From: Bacteroides bouchesdurhonensis
GTDB taxonomy: Bacteria; Bacteroidota; Bacteroidia; Bacteroidales; Bacteroidaceae
Assembly: GCF_900155865.1 (NCBI RefSeq)
Contig: NZ_LT707006.1
Coordinates: 1,137,626 to 1,201,625, forward strand
Direction of reading: 5' to 3'
Length of the DNA: 64,000 nt
The translations under genes were made by a program, and so were the position numbers. Shown here one piece after another: positions 8,871-16,118 of this stretch. The notes under the pieces are model-generated. The model saw only the letters and a program-made list of their open reading frames with translations. It was not told the origin of the DNA and made no database searches. How positions within the stretch are numbered: position 1 is the first letter of the stretch; each line of letters begins with the position of its first letter.

Positions 8871-8905
8871 GTATTGGATAAAATAAGTGGTATTTTATCC
8901 AATAC
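8871..8905. promoter_or_regulatory. Perfect 15-bp inverted repeat, probable operator
   Basis: GTATTGGATAAAATA (8871-8885) and its exact complement (8891-8905) flank a 5-bp centre. A related half-site, ATTCAATAAAAT, lies between it and the -7 element. The palindrome starts 25 bp upstream of the -7 element, where an activator or repressor could act, and also lies next to the truncated integrase gene. Confidence 0.65.
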
Positions 8906-8919
8906 AAGCATATCGTTGG

Positions 8920-9063
8920 TTATCTTAGCATGATATCAGGTGGTGTAATGTACCACAAACCGTTGATTGTAATACGGGCATGAATGGGTACTAAACCATT
9001 CTTTTTTATCTTGTCTTTTTTCAGGTAAAACAATACGCTGAATGTACTCTTTTCATTCTTCAT
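8920..9063 (-). pseudogene. Truncated tyrosine recombinase, N-terminal 47 codons
   Basis: Starting at the ATG at 9063, the minus strand reads MKNEKSTFSVLFYLKKDK, then IKKNGLVPIHARITINGLWY and a TAA at 8920. The 'FYLKK, KNG, P, RITING' pattern is the arm-binding N-terminus of Bacteroides integrases. The core-binding and catalytic domains are absent; the fragment runs into the palindrome region of the DUF4143 gene. It has its own -7 element (9085-9092). It is probably the remains of the integrase that brought in the island, and the break probably placed the ATPase operon where it is now. Confidence 0.72.
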
Positions 9064-9084
9064 AATCTCACTTTTTTTAGATTG

Positions 9085-9092
9085 CAAAACTA
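9085..9092 (-). promoter_or_regulatory. -7 element for the integrase remnant
   Basis: The minus strand reads TAGTTTTG, matching TAnnTTTG, 21 bases before the ATG at 9063. Confidence 0.5.
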
Positions 9093-9292
9093 ATTTTAAT
9101 CACTGAAAATGAGATAAATAGAGTATAGACAAATCACGTCAAAAGTAAGCCATTTTCCGACAATCGTACCCCCTAATCGTTTTTTGGGGAAGGGGGTACG
9201 ATTTGGATACTCAACCGTGTCTTTTCGTGCCCCTTTTTTTGGGTCACCTGCAAAACCCTGTGTTTTCTTTCTTTTCTTCCCTTTCAAAGTCG

Positions 9293-9300
9293 TACATTTG
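9293..9300 (+). promoter_or_regulatory. -7 element of IS copy 1 transposase
   Basis: TACATTTG, an exact TAnnTTTG match inside the element, 12 bases before the first ATG. Confidence 0.5.
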
Positions 9301-9312
9301 CAAAATACTTAA

Positions 9313-9693
9313 ATGAAATTCCTTATGAACCCTTATTTTCAGTTAGCTCAATATATCCTTCCGGGTGAGTTATTCACCCATTTTGAATTATGTCGTGTCG
9401 AGGAAGTTGGTTCCGAACTCCATCTTTATCTTGAAGAGAAAAATCTTCCACCGGATTCCGATGTTGATTTGCAGCCCAATGGTTTCCATGAAGAGTCCTG
9501 TATTCGTGACTTTCCTATCCGCAATCATAAAGTGACTCTTCATGTACGTCGTCGTCGCTGGAAAAGTGCTGAAGGTAAAAGCGTTTCCAAAGACTGGAAA
9601 TTAGTAGCAGAAGGTACCCGCCACTCACCTGAGTTTGCGGCTTTTTTAAAAGGATTGCTTGGAGAAATACCCGATTACGGGCCGCTCTCTTGA
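9313..9693 (+). CDS. ISAon1-type transposase, first frame (N-terminal part), copy 1
   Basis: N-terminal part of an ISL3/ISAon1-type transposase: about 112 residues shared with copy 2 up to the slippery site, here ending at a TGA after 126 codons. The conserved features are an LPGELFTHFEL-type start, LYLEEKN, a DFPIRNHKVTLHVRRRRW block (likely DNA-contact strand) and VAEGTRHSPEFAAFLK. Right after FLK the second frame opens, and copy 2 has the same arrangement. The product is probably a fusion made by +1 shifting on TTTTTTAAAAG (9642-9652). The start could be 9313 or the ATG at 9325, which aligns better with copy 2. Confidence 0.8.
   Translation: MKFLMNPYFQLAQYILPGELFTHFELCRVEEVGSELHLYLEEKNLPPDSDVDLQPNGFHEESCIRDFPIRNHKVTLHVRRRRWKSAEGKSVSKDWKLVAEGTRHSPEFAAFLKGLLGEIPDYGPLS
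9642..9652 (+). promoter_or_regulatory. Candidate +1 frameshift or slippage site, copy 1
   Basis: The run TTTTTTAAAAG is read as TTT TTA AAA in the first frame; the second frame begins AAG one base later. The same 11 bases occur at the equivalent place in copy 2. Confidence 0.55.
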
Positions 9694-10642
9694 GAAATAC
9701 TTCTATATTGACGGTGATCAGTTCGAGCGGCAATACAAAGAGTATTTGAGTGATTTTAGGTCTTGGCCTCAGATAGATCATGCCTTGAATTGGCTTTTAT
9801 TTGCTGAGAATCTGGGTCCATATTTGAGTATTGACGAGACTTCTCTTTCTAATGGTGAGCTATATACCATTGTGACCAACAAAGAAGCCCATGGACGAAA
9901 AGGCAGTATAGTAGCTATTGTGAAGGGTACAAAGTCTGAGGATGTCATCGAAGTGCTTGAGAAGATACCGGAAGAACAACTGCAAATAGTAAAGGAGGTT
10001 ACGTTAGATTTGTCGGATAGCATGCGCAAGATTGTTCGCCGTTGCTTTACCGGAGCCATTCGTGTGATAGACCGTTTCCACGTACAGAAGTTGGCATGTG
10101 ATGCGGTACAGGAAATACGTGTCGGTCATCGATGGGAAGCTATTCAGGCAGATACCGATGCACGGGAAGAAGCTAAAGGTATGGGAAATAAATATGAGCC
10201 TTTCCGCTTTGAAAATGGGGACACACGTAAGGAGTTGCTGATCAGGAGCAGATATTTACTTTTTAAGTCAGCAGAGAAATGGAGTGAGAGCCAGAAGGTG
10301 CGTGCCAGAATATTATTCAATGAATATCCGGATATTAAACGAGCCTATGGATTAAGCCACTCATTAAGAATGATATTCAACAAAAGGTCTATAAAAGCAG
10401 GAGCAAGAACGAATTTAGCTAAGTGGTATAGGGAAGTCGGAGAATCAGGATTTGACTCATTTAACACCATAGCCGCTACCATATACGAGCATAATGATGA
10501 AATTCTAAACTTTTATGAACGCAGATCAACCAATGCTGCCGCTGAATCATTCAATGCTAAGATCAAAGCATTTAGAGCCCGGCTCAGAGGAGTAGTGGAT
10601 ATTAAGTTCTTCTTGTTTAGGTTAGCAAAACTATATGCATAA
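9650..10642 (+). CDS. ISAon1-type transposase, second frame (DDE catalytic part), copy 1
   Basis: Catalytic part of the transposase. The frame opens at 9650 directly after a TAA that overlaps the slippery site; a TTG at 9659 could start translation, but homology with copy 2 extends back to the slip site (KYPI, then ERQY), so it is most likely made as a fusion. DDE-type landmarks are LSIDETSLSNGELYTI, a TLDLSDSMRKIVRRCF segment with RVIDRFHVQKLA, and the C-terminal NAAAESFNAKIKAFRARLRG typical of ISL3 transposases. No internal stop is present, so the copy may still be coding-competent, although its right terminal repeat is split. Confidence 0.82.
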   Translation, partial: KDCLEKYPITGRSLEKYFYIDGDQFERQYKEYLSDFRSWPQIDHALNWLLFAENLGPYLSIDETSLSNGELYTIVTNKEAHGRKGSIVAIVKGTKSEDVIEVLEKIPEEQLQIVKEVTLDLSDSMRKIVRRCFTGAIRVIDRFHVQKLACDAVQEIRVGHRWEAIQADTDAREEAKGMGNKYEPFRFENGDTRKELLIRSRYLLFKSAEKWSESQKVRARILFNEYPDIKRAYGLSHSLRMIFNKRSIKAGARTNLAKWYREVGESGFDSFNTIAATIYEHNDEILNFYERRSTNAAAESFNAKIKAFRARLRGVVDIKFFLFRLAKLYA

Positions 10643-10697
10643 ACACAGGGTTTTGTGGATCAACGTAAAAATCTGAGGGGTTAAAATTCTAAATTGT

Positions 10698-10705
10698 TAT
10701 CTTTG
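10698..10705 (+). promoter_or_regulatory. -7 element of IS copy 2 transposase
   Basis: TATCTTTG, an exact match, 18 bases before the ATG at 10724. Confidence 0.5.
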
Positions 10706-10723
10706 CCTCCAAATTAATTGATT

Positions 10724-11065
10724 ATGGAATTAAACGGTTATCGCCTTCTTCTTCCTGAAGGCACTTTGGATTACTTTGACCTTGTTGATGTGAAGGAAAG
10801 CGTGAATGAAGTTGTTATTTACCTTGAAGAGAAGAATATTGTTCCCCAGAAGTATTCCGATCAGGATACAGAAAGCAAAGGTTTCTATGATCCTGTTGTC
10901 GTTCAAGACTTCCCCCTTCGTGGCAAGAAGGTCTTCCTTAACATTCGTCGCCGTCGCTGGATATTAAAAAAGAGTAATGAGTATATCTGCCGTAACTGGC
11001 GTATGGTAGCCGAAGGCACTCGTTTGACGCAAGATTTTGCGTCTTTTTTAAAAGAACTATATTGA
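10724..11065 (+). CDS. ISAon1-type transposase, first frame (N-terminal part), copy 2
   Basis: N-terminal part of the copy 2 transposase. The ATG at 10724 is preferred to the TTG at 10718 because it aligns with copy 1 (MELNGYRLLLPEG). Shared features are LPEGTLDYFDL, YLEEKN, DFPLRGKKVFLNIRRRRW and VAEGTRLTQDFASFLK. The frame stops four codons after FLK, whereas the catalytic part continues in the +1 frame directly from the same point. Likely made as a fusion by slippage at 11044-11054. Confidence 0.8.
   Translation: MELNGYRLLLPEGTLDYFDLVDVKESVNEVVIYLEEKNIVPQKYSDQDTESKGFYDPVVVQDFPLRGKKVFLNIRRRRWILKKSNEYICRNWRMVAEGTRLTQDFASFLKELY
11044..11054 (+). promoter_or_regulatory. Candidate +1 frameshift or slippage site, copy 2
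   Basis: TTTTTTAAAAG, identical to the site of copy 1 and at the same place relative to the conserved FLK codons. The +1 frame opens immediately after an overlapping TAA. Confidence 0.55.
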
Positions 11066-12044
11066 TAACTATCCGATCAGTTGCAAGCTATTAGGGATTT
11101 TATATGGAGTTGACGGAGAATTATTGGAGCGTCAATACCGTAACCATCTAAGCGATTACCTTAATTGGGATCAACTAGTCCATGCAGAGGATTGGTTGTT
11201 GTTCGAAAAGAATATCGGTGCTTATATCTGCATTGACGAGGTGGCTCTCTCGCGTGGAGAACTCTATACTGTACTGATCAATAAAGAAGCTCACGGTGGT
11301 AAAGGTAGTATTATCGCTATCATTAAGGGTACGGATGTCTGTACAGTCACCTCTGTTTTGCTTAAGTTATCCCGTCGTCGCCGTTACCAGGTGCGTGAGA
11401 TAACCTTGGATATGGCTCCTAATATGGAACAGATTGCCCGGACTTGCTTTCCTGCGGCCAAGCGTGTTACCGATCGTTTTCATGTACAGAAATTAGCTTA
11501 TGAAGCCGTTCAGGAGATGCGTGTGAAAGCTCGCTGGGAGGCTTTGGATGAAGAATCCACTCAGATTGCTTATGCAAAGGCCTGCGGAAAGATGTATCAT
11601 GCCCCTGTTTTCGCTAATGGAGATACAAGGAAGCAATTGCTGGCAAGAAGTATTTATCTGCTTTACAAGAAGGAGTCATTATGGACCCAGTCTCAAAGAA
11701 TACGAGCTGAAATTCTCTTCAAGGAATATCCCGATATAAAGAAAGGATATTATCTGGCTATGCGGTTAGGTTTAATCTATCATCAGTGTAAGTTTAAGGA
11801 TATTGCTTTGACAAGGCTTGCAAGGTGGTATGATGAAGTGGATAAGTCAGGTTTCCTCACATTTGGAAGGGTGGCACGTTCTATACAAACACACTATCTG
11901 AATATTATCAACTTCTTTGAAAGGAGAGCAACCAATGCTGCAGCAGAGTCGTTCAATGCTAAGATCAAAGCATTCAGAGCACAGTTTAGAGGAGTTAGGG
12001 ATAAGGCTTTCTTTTTATACAGACTAACTAGGTTATATGCATAA
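11052..12044 (+). CDS. ISAon1-type transposase, second frame (DDE catalytic part), copy 2
   Basis: Catalytic part of the copy 2 transposase. The frame is open from 11052; the earliest start-like codon with good context is a TTG at 11124, but conserved residues (NYPIS, YGVDGELLERQY) precede it and match copy 1, supporting a fused product. Landmarks are CIDEVALSRGELYTVLINKE, TLDMAPNMEQIARTC, RVTDRFHVQKLA and NAAAESFNAKIKAFRAQFRG. The gene is uninterrupted and both element ends are present, so this copy could be active. Confidence 0.82.
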   Translation, partial: KNYIDNYPISCKLLGILYGVDGELLERQYRNHLSDYLNWDQLVHAEDWLLFEKNIGAYICIDEVALSRGELYTVLINKEAHGGKGSIIAIIKGTDVCTVTSVLLKLSRRRRYQVREITLDMAPNMEQIARTCFPAAKRVTDRFHVQKLAYEAVQEMRVKARWEALDEESTQIAYAKACGKMYHAPVFANGDTRKQLLARSIYLLYKKESLWTQSQRIRAEILFKEYPDIKKGYYLAMRLGLIYHQCKFKDIALTRLARWYDEVDKSGFLTFGRVARSIQTHYLNIINFFERRATNAAAESFNAKIKAFRAQFRGVRDKAFFLYRLTRLYA

Positions 12045-12091
12045 AATGAAAATCCCTCAGGTTTTTACGTTGATCCGTTTTGTGGGTGATC

Positions 12092-12154
12092 CAAAATATA
12101 GTGTATATAAAGAAAAAAGCGATTATCTGTTTTAGATAACCGCTTGATTTTCAA
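12092..12154 (+). repeat. tRNA-Lys flank repeat, right copy
   Basis: Partner of 5592-5654 (60 of 63 identical). It includes the tRNA-Lys terminator and starts exactly at the last base of IS copy 1, so whatever originally preceded it has been lost or replaced. Confidence 0.7.
12111..12145 (-). terminator. Intrinsic terminator of tRNA-Lys
   Basis: On the minus strand AAGCGGTTATCT and AGATAATCGCTT pair around AAAAC and are followed by TTTTTCTTT. Position and form fit a rho-independent terminator 11 bases after the tRNA. Confidence 0.75.
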
Positions 12155-12155
12155 G

Positions 12156-12228
12156 TGATCCGCCTGGGGCTCGAACCCAGGACCCCAACATTAAAAGTGT
12201 TGTGCTCTACCTGCTGAGCTAGCGAATC
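12156..12228 (-). tRNA. tRNA-Lys (anticodon TTT)
   Basis: 73 bases on the minus strand. Acceptor arms GATTCGC and GCGGATC pair over seven positions, with A as discriminator. The D arm has GCTC/GAGC, the anticodon stem CAACA/TGTTG encloses CTTTTAA with anticodon TTT, and the T arm CTGGG-TTCGAGC-CCCAG is canonical. CCA is not encoded. It is intact. Its 3' flank is duplicated at 5592, so it appears to be the integration target of the island. Confidence 0.96.
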
Positions 12229-12268
12229 AATCCTTATTTGCAAATCAGTTATTTCCTGATTGCGGGTG

Positions 12269-12276
12269 CAAAGGTA
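12269..12276 (-). promoter_or_regulatory. -7 element of tRNA-Lys
   Basis: The minus strand reads TACCTTTG, an exact match, 40 bases before the mature tRNA 5' end. A short stem (AATCAG/CTGATT, about 12243-12261) lies between and may be part of the trimmed leader. Confidence 0.6.
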
Positions 12277-12322
12277 GTGACTTTTATTTAATCTGCAAGC
12301 ATTTTGTGGAAAAAAGTGCTAA

Positions 12323-13456
12323 TTATTTTTCTTCTTTATTGCTTGTCTCTTGATTATCAATAACTTCTACCTCATCATATTTTATTTGTTCTTTGTTGAT
12401 AATAAAGCGTTGATAATAGGAAAGCATTAAAGTTGTGAGTGGCAAGGCGATGATCATGCCTAGCATTCCCATTAATGACCCCCAAATAGAGAGTGATAAA
12501 AGGATAATTGCAGGATTTAATCCTGTAATTTTTCCCATGATCTTAGGAACAAGTAGAGTATCTTGTATGGCTTGAACGATGACAAAAACTGCTAATGCAC
12601 ATGCTATGATAACCCAGAAGTTCTGTCCCGTATCGGCAGCTTTGAGGATGGCCAATATAATTGTAGGGAAAAAACCTATTATTTGCAAGTAAGGAACCAT
12701 GTTCAGAGCACCGATGAAAAGTCCCAGGGCGATAGCCATTGGGAAATCGATAATTAGAAAACCAATACTGAAGAGAATTCCTACACAAAATGCTACAAGA
12801 GCTTGGCCGCGAAAATACTTGTTCATGCCGTTCTGTACATCGTAAACCAAATTAGAGGCAAACTTACGATATTTGTTGGGGAGCAGGTGCAACCATCCTT
12901 CGGCTATAACTTCATAATCCAATAATATGAAGATAACATATAATAGTATGATGAAAGAAGCAAAAATGCTGAAAATAATATTGAGAGACTCTGCCACTAA
13001 AGCCCACATCTTAGGAACCGTATCTTTGATAGCTGCAAGAATATTCTCCTCACTCAATAGACGGTTTAATGCTTGTAAGTCAATGTTCTCATGGATAAAT
13101 TCAGAAAGCGTCTTGGGAACATTATTTCCTGCCCCATTGGTGAGGTAAGTAACTAAAAGATCATTCATCCTACTCATTTCTGTGATCATTGGTGGTACTA
13201 ACAGATAGAATAAAGCAACTCCGACAACTGTAATCAAAAACAGAGCACAAAAAATGGATATAATCCGGCTCTTTAAACGTAATTTATATTGGAAGAATTT
13301 TACTAAAGGATAAATCATGTAGGCAATTAGCCAGGCAATGAAGAAAGGTAATAACACTCCGCTTAAACGTTGTACCAACATTAATATTCCTATTGCTAAA
13401 GCCAATCCGATAGAGCCACGTATAAAACTGTCAAATGTAATCTTCTTCCTTTCCAT
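12323..13456 (-). CDS. AI-2E / PerM family permease
   Basis: Inner-membrane protein of the AI-2E exporter-like (PerM/YdiK/YtvI) family, 377 residues, about eight membrane segments. Typical marks are the N-terminal helix pair with LLPFFIAWLIAYMIYP, a long non-membrane middle, and the C-terminal signature from GLNPAIILLSLSIWGSLMG to LPLTTLMLSYYQRF. The substrates of most family members are unknown; AI-2 transport was shown only for one E. coli protein, so no substrate is claimed. It lies 17 bases downstream of tdk on the same strand, presumably cotranscribed, and ends about 95 bases before tRNA-Lys. Confidence 0.9.
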   Translation of the reverse strand: MERKKITFDSFIRGSIGLALAIGILMLVQRLSGVLLPFFIAWLIAYMIYPLVKFFQYKLRLKSRIISIFCALFLITVVGVALFYLLVPPMITEMSRMNDLLVTYLTNGAGNNVPKTLSEFIHENIDLQALNRLLSEENILAAIKDTVPKMWALVAESLNIIFSIFASFIILLYVIFILLDYEVIAEGWLHLLPNKYRKFASNLVYDVQNGMNKYFRGQALVAFCVGILFSIGFLIIDFPMAIALGLFIGALNMVPYLQIIGFFPTIILAILKAADTGQNFWVIIACALAVFVIVQAIQDTLLVPKIMGKITGLNPAIILLSLSIWGSLMGMLGMIIALPLTTLMLSYYQRFIINKEQIKYDEVEVIDNQETSNKEEK

Positions 13457-13473
13457 ATCTGTTCTTATTGAGA

Positions 13474-14070
13474 TTATACTTGTTTATCTTTCTCTAATGC
13501 CTGAAGATAACATTCTCTGCATAAAGGTTCATATTCTGCGGTCTCACCTAAAAGAACTTGTTTGTCATTTTTCACTGTACGGTGAGAGAAGGAGGCTAGC
13601 TGACCACATTTTACACAGATTGCATGTACCTTAGAAACCTCATCGGCAATAGCGCATAATTGAGGCATCGGACCGAATGGATTTCCTTTAAAGTCCATAT
13701 CCAATCCTGCGATGATCACACGAATACCATTGTTGGCAAGTTGATTACATACGTCAACCAGACCATTATCAAAGAATTGTGCTTCGTCAATGCCGACAAC
13801 ATCTATTTCGGAAGTGAACAATAGAATACTAGCCGATGAGTCGATGGGGGTAGATGCAATAGAATGACTGTCGTGGGAAACAACTTCTTCTTTGGAGTAA
13901 CGTGTGTCAATGGCAGGTTTGAATATCTCTACACGCTGCTTGGCAAATTGTGCTCTCTTCATTCTTCGAATCAGCTCTTCCGTTTTCCCTGAAAACATAG
14001 AACCGCAAATAACTTCTATTCTACCTCTTCTTCTAGTTTCTAGTATGTGATCTTCTGAAAATAAAACCAT
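13474..14070 (-). CDS. tdk: Thymidine kinase
   Basis: Cytosolic type II thymidine kinase, which phosphorylates thymidine to dTMP with ATP in the salvage pathway. From the ATG at 14070 it has 198 residues, the normal length; an upstream in-frame ATG at 14136 would lie above the promoter element and was rejected. Visible are the P-loop [15 protein letters not shown], the Walker-B-like [21 protein letters not shown] and two CxxC zinc-binding pairs (CVKCG and CREC). It closely resembles the Tdk I remember from B. thetaiotaomicron. Promoter -7 element at 14108-14115; the permease gene follows. Confidence 0.96.
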   Translation of the reverse strand: MVLFSEDHILETRRRGRIEVICGSMFSGKTEELIRRMKRAQFAKQRVEIFKPAIDTRYSKEEVVSHDSHSIASTPIDSSASILLFTSEIDVVGIDEAQFFDNGLVDVCNQLANNGIRVIIAGLDMDFKGNPFGPMPQLCAIADEVSKVHAICVKCGQLASFSHRTVKNDKQVLLGETAEYEPLCRECYLQALEKDKQV

Positions 14071-14107
14071 GTGATTTTGTGTTATCTTTGTTAAATGAAT
14101 ATGTGTA

Positions 14108-14115
14108 CAAAGGTA
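14108..14115 (-). promoter_or_regulatory. -7 element of the tdk operon
   Basis: The minus strand reads TACCTTTG, an exact match, 37 bases before the ATG at 14070. Confidence 0.6.
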
Positions 14116-14375
14116 ATATAACCTTGGAAATTTCATTGTTAAAGGAGAAGTTTTTATTTTTCGTATTCCTTTATTAAGCTGGTGGTAAGAAACTAAGATT
14201 GGTATATCTACTGTAAGATATCTCCGATATTTTACTAGAAAATCTCCATATATATGTTTAAGTGAAGCTTTTAAAGCAGAATCTCTTATATATAAGAACT
14301 GTTAAATTATTCTTTATTTTAAGTTATTGCACAATTTATTTCTAAATTCGCATAATAAATTAATGATAAAGGGAC

Positions 14376-15404
14376 ATGAAACAGAAACTATTGGCAGATA
14401 TAGAGTTGGATGTTCAGGAGTTGAAATGCCTTATGAAGTCATTTTCTCAGGAACCAAACTCGACTTTAACAGAATTGTTGAAGCGTAATATCCTGCAAAT
14501 GCAAGGGCGCTTGGAACAACTGCTACAAGAATTAGATTCTGATCGGGAAACTCCCTTGACTTCTATAGCCACAGAAAAGACTGAGAAAAGTTTTGTTCCT
14601 GTTATAGAGCATTCCGATGTTAAAGAAGACGTTTCTATCACAAAGAATGCTTTGGTTGAAGAATCGCCTGTTATTAAAGAAACGGTAAAGGAAATAACAA
14701 CAACCTTAACGGAAGAAGTTACAGTAACAGAGACGAGAAACGAAGAACTCCCTGTTGTGAAAGAATTTTTTGTTGTTGAAAGACCTCGGATAAAAGAACA
14801 GACACAAGTGAAAGTGGCTGGACAATCTCAAATAACAGAGCAATCTCAAAAAACAGGGCAGATTGAGGTAATAGAGCCGTCACAAGTGGCAGAACGACCT
14901 CAAACAGCAGAACAATCATATGTGGATGAGCAACCTCAAATAGCAAAAGAACTTCCAAAAACAGAAGAATCTCATAAAGCAGCAGAAAGTAGTATAGAGA
15001 CAGAATCTCTGACCGAGGAAGAACTATCTGTACAAGAAGCTCCTGTAACAGAGAGTGTTCTTATTTACGAAAAGGTAGAAGAGAGAGCACAAATTATCAT
15101 GGAAGAGCAAAGTAACATACCCGTTCTGAAGGATGAAATTAAAACTTCTGTTTTGGGAGAAAGCATAAAAATATCGAAAGGTTTACGTTCTTCTATAAGT
15201 CTGAATGACTCTTTCCGCTTTTCGCGTGAATTGTTTGACGGAGACAGTAGCTTGATGAATCGTGTCATTGAACAAATATCGGTAATGAGTTCTTATAAAG
15301 CAGCTATGGCTTTTCTTTCTTCGAAGGTTACTATCAATGAAGAGAATGAAGCTCATCATGATTTTCTGGAACTACTAAAAAAATATTTTAATCAATCAGC
15401 ATAA
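14376..15404 (+). CDS. Unknown protein with low-complexity Glu/Gln/Val-rich middle
   Basis: Not recognised by name. Three parts are visible. An N-terminal helix pair (1-55, heptad-like, LLADIELDVQELKCLM and MQGRLEQLLQELDSD) is followed by a long degenerate repeat stretch (about 60-235) built of EQSQ, EQPQ and ERPQ units with TEE/VKE segments. A compact C-terminal domain (about 265-342) has ISLNDSFRFSRELFDGD and AMAFLSSKVTINEENEAHHDFLELLKKYF. I associate the C-terminal 'LNDxFRFxRELF' pattern with conserved Bacteroidetes proteins of unknown role. There is no signal peptide. The stop is 5 bases before rsmI, so the two are probably translationally linked. Confidence 0.75.
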   Translation: MKQKLLADIELDVQELKCLMKSFSQEPNSTLTELLKRNILQMQGRLEQLLQELDSDRETPLTSIATEKTEKSFVPVIEHSDVKEDVSITKNALVEESPVIKETVKEITTTLTEEVTVTETRNEELPVVKEFFVVERPRIKEQTQVKVAGQSQITEQSQKTGQIEVIEPSQVAERPQTAEQSYVDEQPQIAKELPKTEESHKAAESSIETESLTEEELSVQEAPVTESVLIYEKVEERAQIIMEEQSNIPVLKDEIKTSVLGESIKISKGLRSSISLNDSFRFSRELFDGDSSLMNRVIEQISVMSSYKAAMAFLSSKVTINEENEAHHDFLELLKKYFNQSA

Positions 15405-15409
15405 GATAT

Positions 15410-16084
15410 ATGGGAAAGTTATATGTAGTGCCCACACCGGTAGGAAATTTGGAAGATATGACTTTTCGCGCTATTAAAGTGCTGAAAGAGGCCGATCTGA
15501 TTTTAGCGGAAGATACACGTACTTCCGGAATCTTGTTGAAGCACTTTGAAATAAAGAATGCAATGCAATCTCATCATAAGTTTAATGAACATAAAACGGT
15601 GGAGAGCGTTGTTAATAGAGTAAAGGCTGGTGAAACAGTCGCACTGATATCGGATGCCGGTACGCCGGGGATCTCGGATCCCGGGTTTTTGGTAGTTCGT
15701 GAGTGTGTCCGTAACGGTATCGAAGTACAATGTCTTCCGGGAGCAACCGCTTTTGTTCCGGCGTTGGTAGCTTCGGGCTTGCCGAATGAAAAGTTTTGTT
15801 TCGAAGGTTTTCTTCCTCAGAAGAAAGGACGACAGACACGGTTGAAAGCACTGGTAGAAGAACGTCGGACGATGGTATTCTATGAATCCCCTCATCGTTT
15901 GTTGAAGACACTGACTCAGTTTGTTGAGTATTTCGGTGCGGAACGTCAGGCAACTGTATCGCGTGAAATATCCAAAATCCATGAAGAAACAGTGCGTGGA
16001 AGTTTGGCTGAATTGGTAGAACACTTTACCGCTACCGAACCGCGTGGCGAGATTGTGATAGTACTTGCAGGAATAGACATTTAA
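15410..16084 (+). CDS. rsmI: 16S rRNA (cytidine1402-2'-O)-methyltransferase
   Basis: RsmI transfers a methyl group from S-adenosylmethionine to the ribose 2'-OH of C1402 in the decoding centre of 16S rRNA. The 224-residue protein has the tetrapyrrole-methylase fold signatures: YVVPTPVGNLEDMTFRAI at the start, AEDTRTSGILLKHF (about 35-48), LISDAGTPGISDPG (about 80-93) and the FYESPHRL and GEIVIVLAG motifs near the end. Length is slightly shorter than E. coli RsmI but usual for this phylum. It follows the low-complexity protein with a 5-base gap. Confidence 0.95.
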   Translation: MGKLYVVPTPVGNLEDMTFRAIKVLKEADLILAEDTRTSGILLKHFEIKNAMQSHHKFNEHKTVESVVNRVKAGETVALISDAGTPGISDPGFLVVRECVRNGIEVQCLPGATAFVPALVASGLPNEKFCFEGFLPQKKGRQTRLKALVEERRTMVFYESPHRLLKTLTQFVEYFGAERQATVSREISKIHEETVRGSLAELVEHFTATEPRGEIVIVLAGIDI

Positions 16085-16118
16085 AATAACTTCATTTAAA
16101 AACGTAAAATGTAAACGT

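Larger units (their letters stand above)
10658..12076 (+). mobile_element. ISAon1/ISL3-type insertion sequence, copy 2, nested in copy 1
   Basis: Terminal repeats GGATCAACGTAAAAA (from 10657) and TTTTTACGTTGATCC (to 12076) extend inward as CTGAGGG with few mismatches. The 8-bp sequence GTTTTGTG stands at 10650-10657 and again at 12077-12084, a target duplication of the size known for ISL3. One G at 10657 is shared between target copy and repeat, so the exact left limit is uncertain by one base. The target lies inside the right terminal repeat of copy 1. The transposase is clearly related to that of copy 1 but well diverged, so this is a different element, not a recent duplicate. Confidence 0.85.
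9241..12092 (+). mobile_element. ISAon1/ISL3-type insertion sequence, copy 1, interrupted
   Basis: The left terminal repeat GGGTCACCTGCAAAACCCTG begins at 9241 and continues TGTTT to 9265. The right repeat is split: its inner part (AAACACAGGGTTTTGTG) ends at 10657 and its outer part (GGTGATCC) is at 12085-12092, because copy 2 has inserted between. Rejoined, the two ends match at 22 of 25 positions. The element encodes a two-frame transposase. The bases flanking 9241 and 12092 do not form a target duplication, so the element, or the DNA beside it, has been rearranged; its right end abuts exactly the repeated tRNA-Lys flank. Confidence 0.8.

Noticed and set aside
9096..9287. 63-codon minus-strand frame at the left end of IS copy 1
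   Set aside because: It overlaps the terminal repeat and transposase promoter; low-complexity Lys/Gly product.
9241..12092. Composite transposon formed by two identical IS copies
   Set aside because: The two elements are diverged, in the same orientation, and one is inserted in the end of the other, so they do not bracket a shared cargo.
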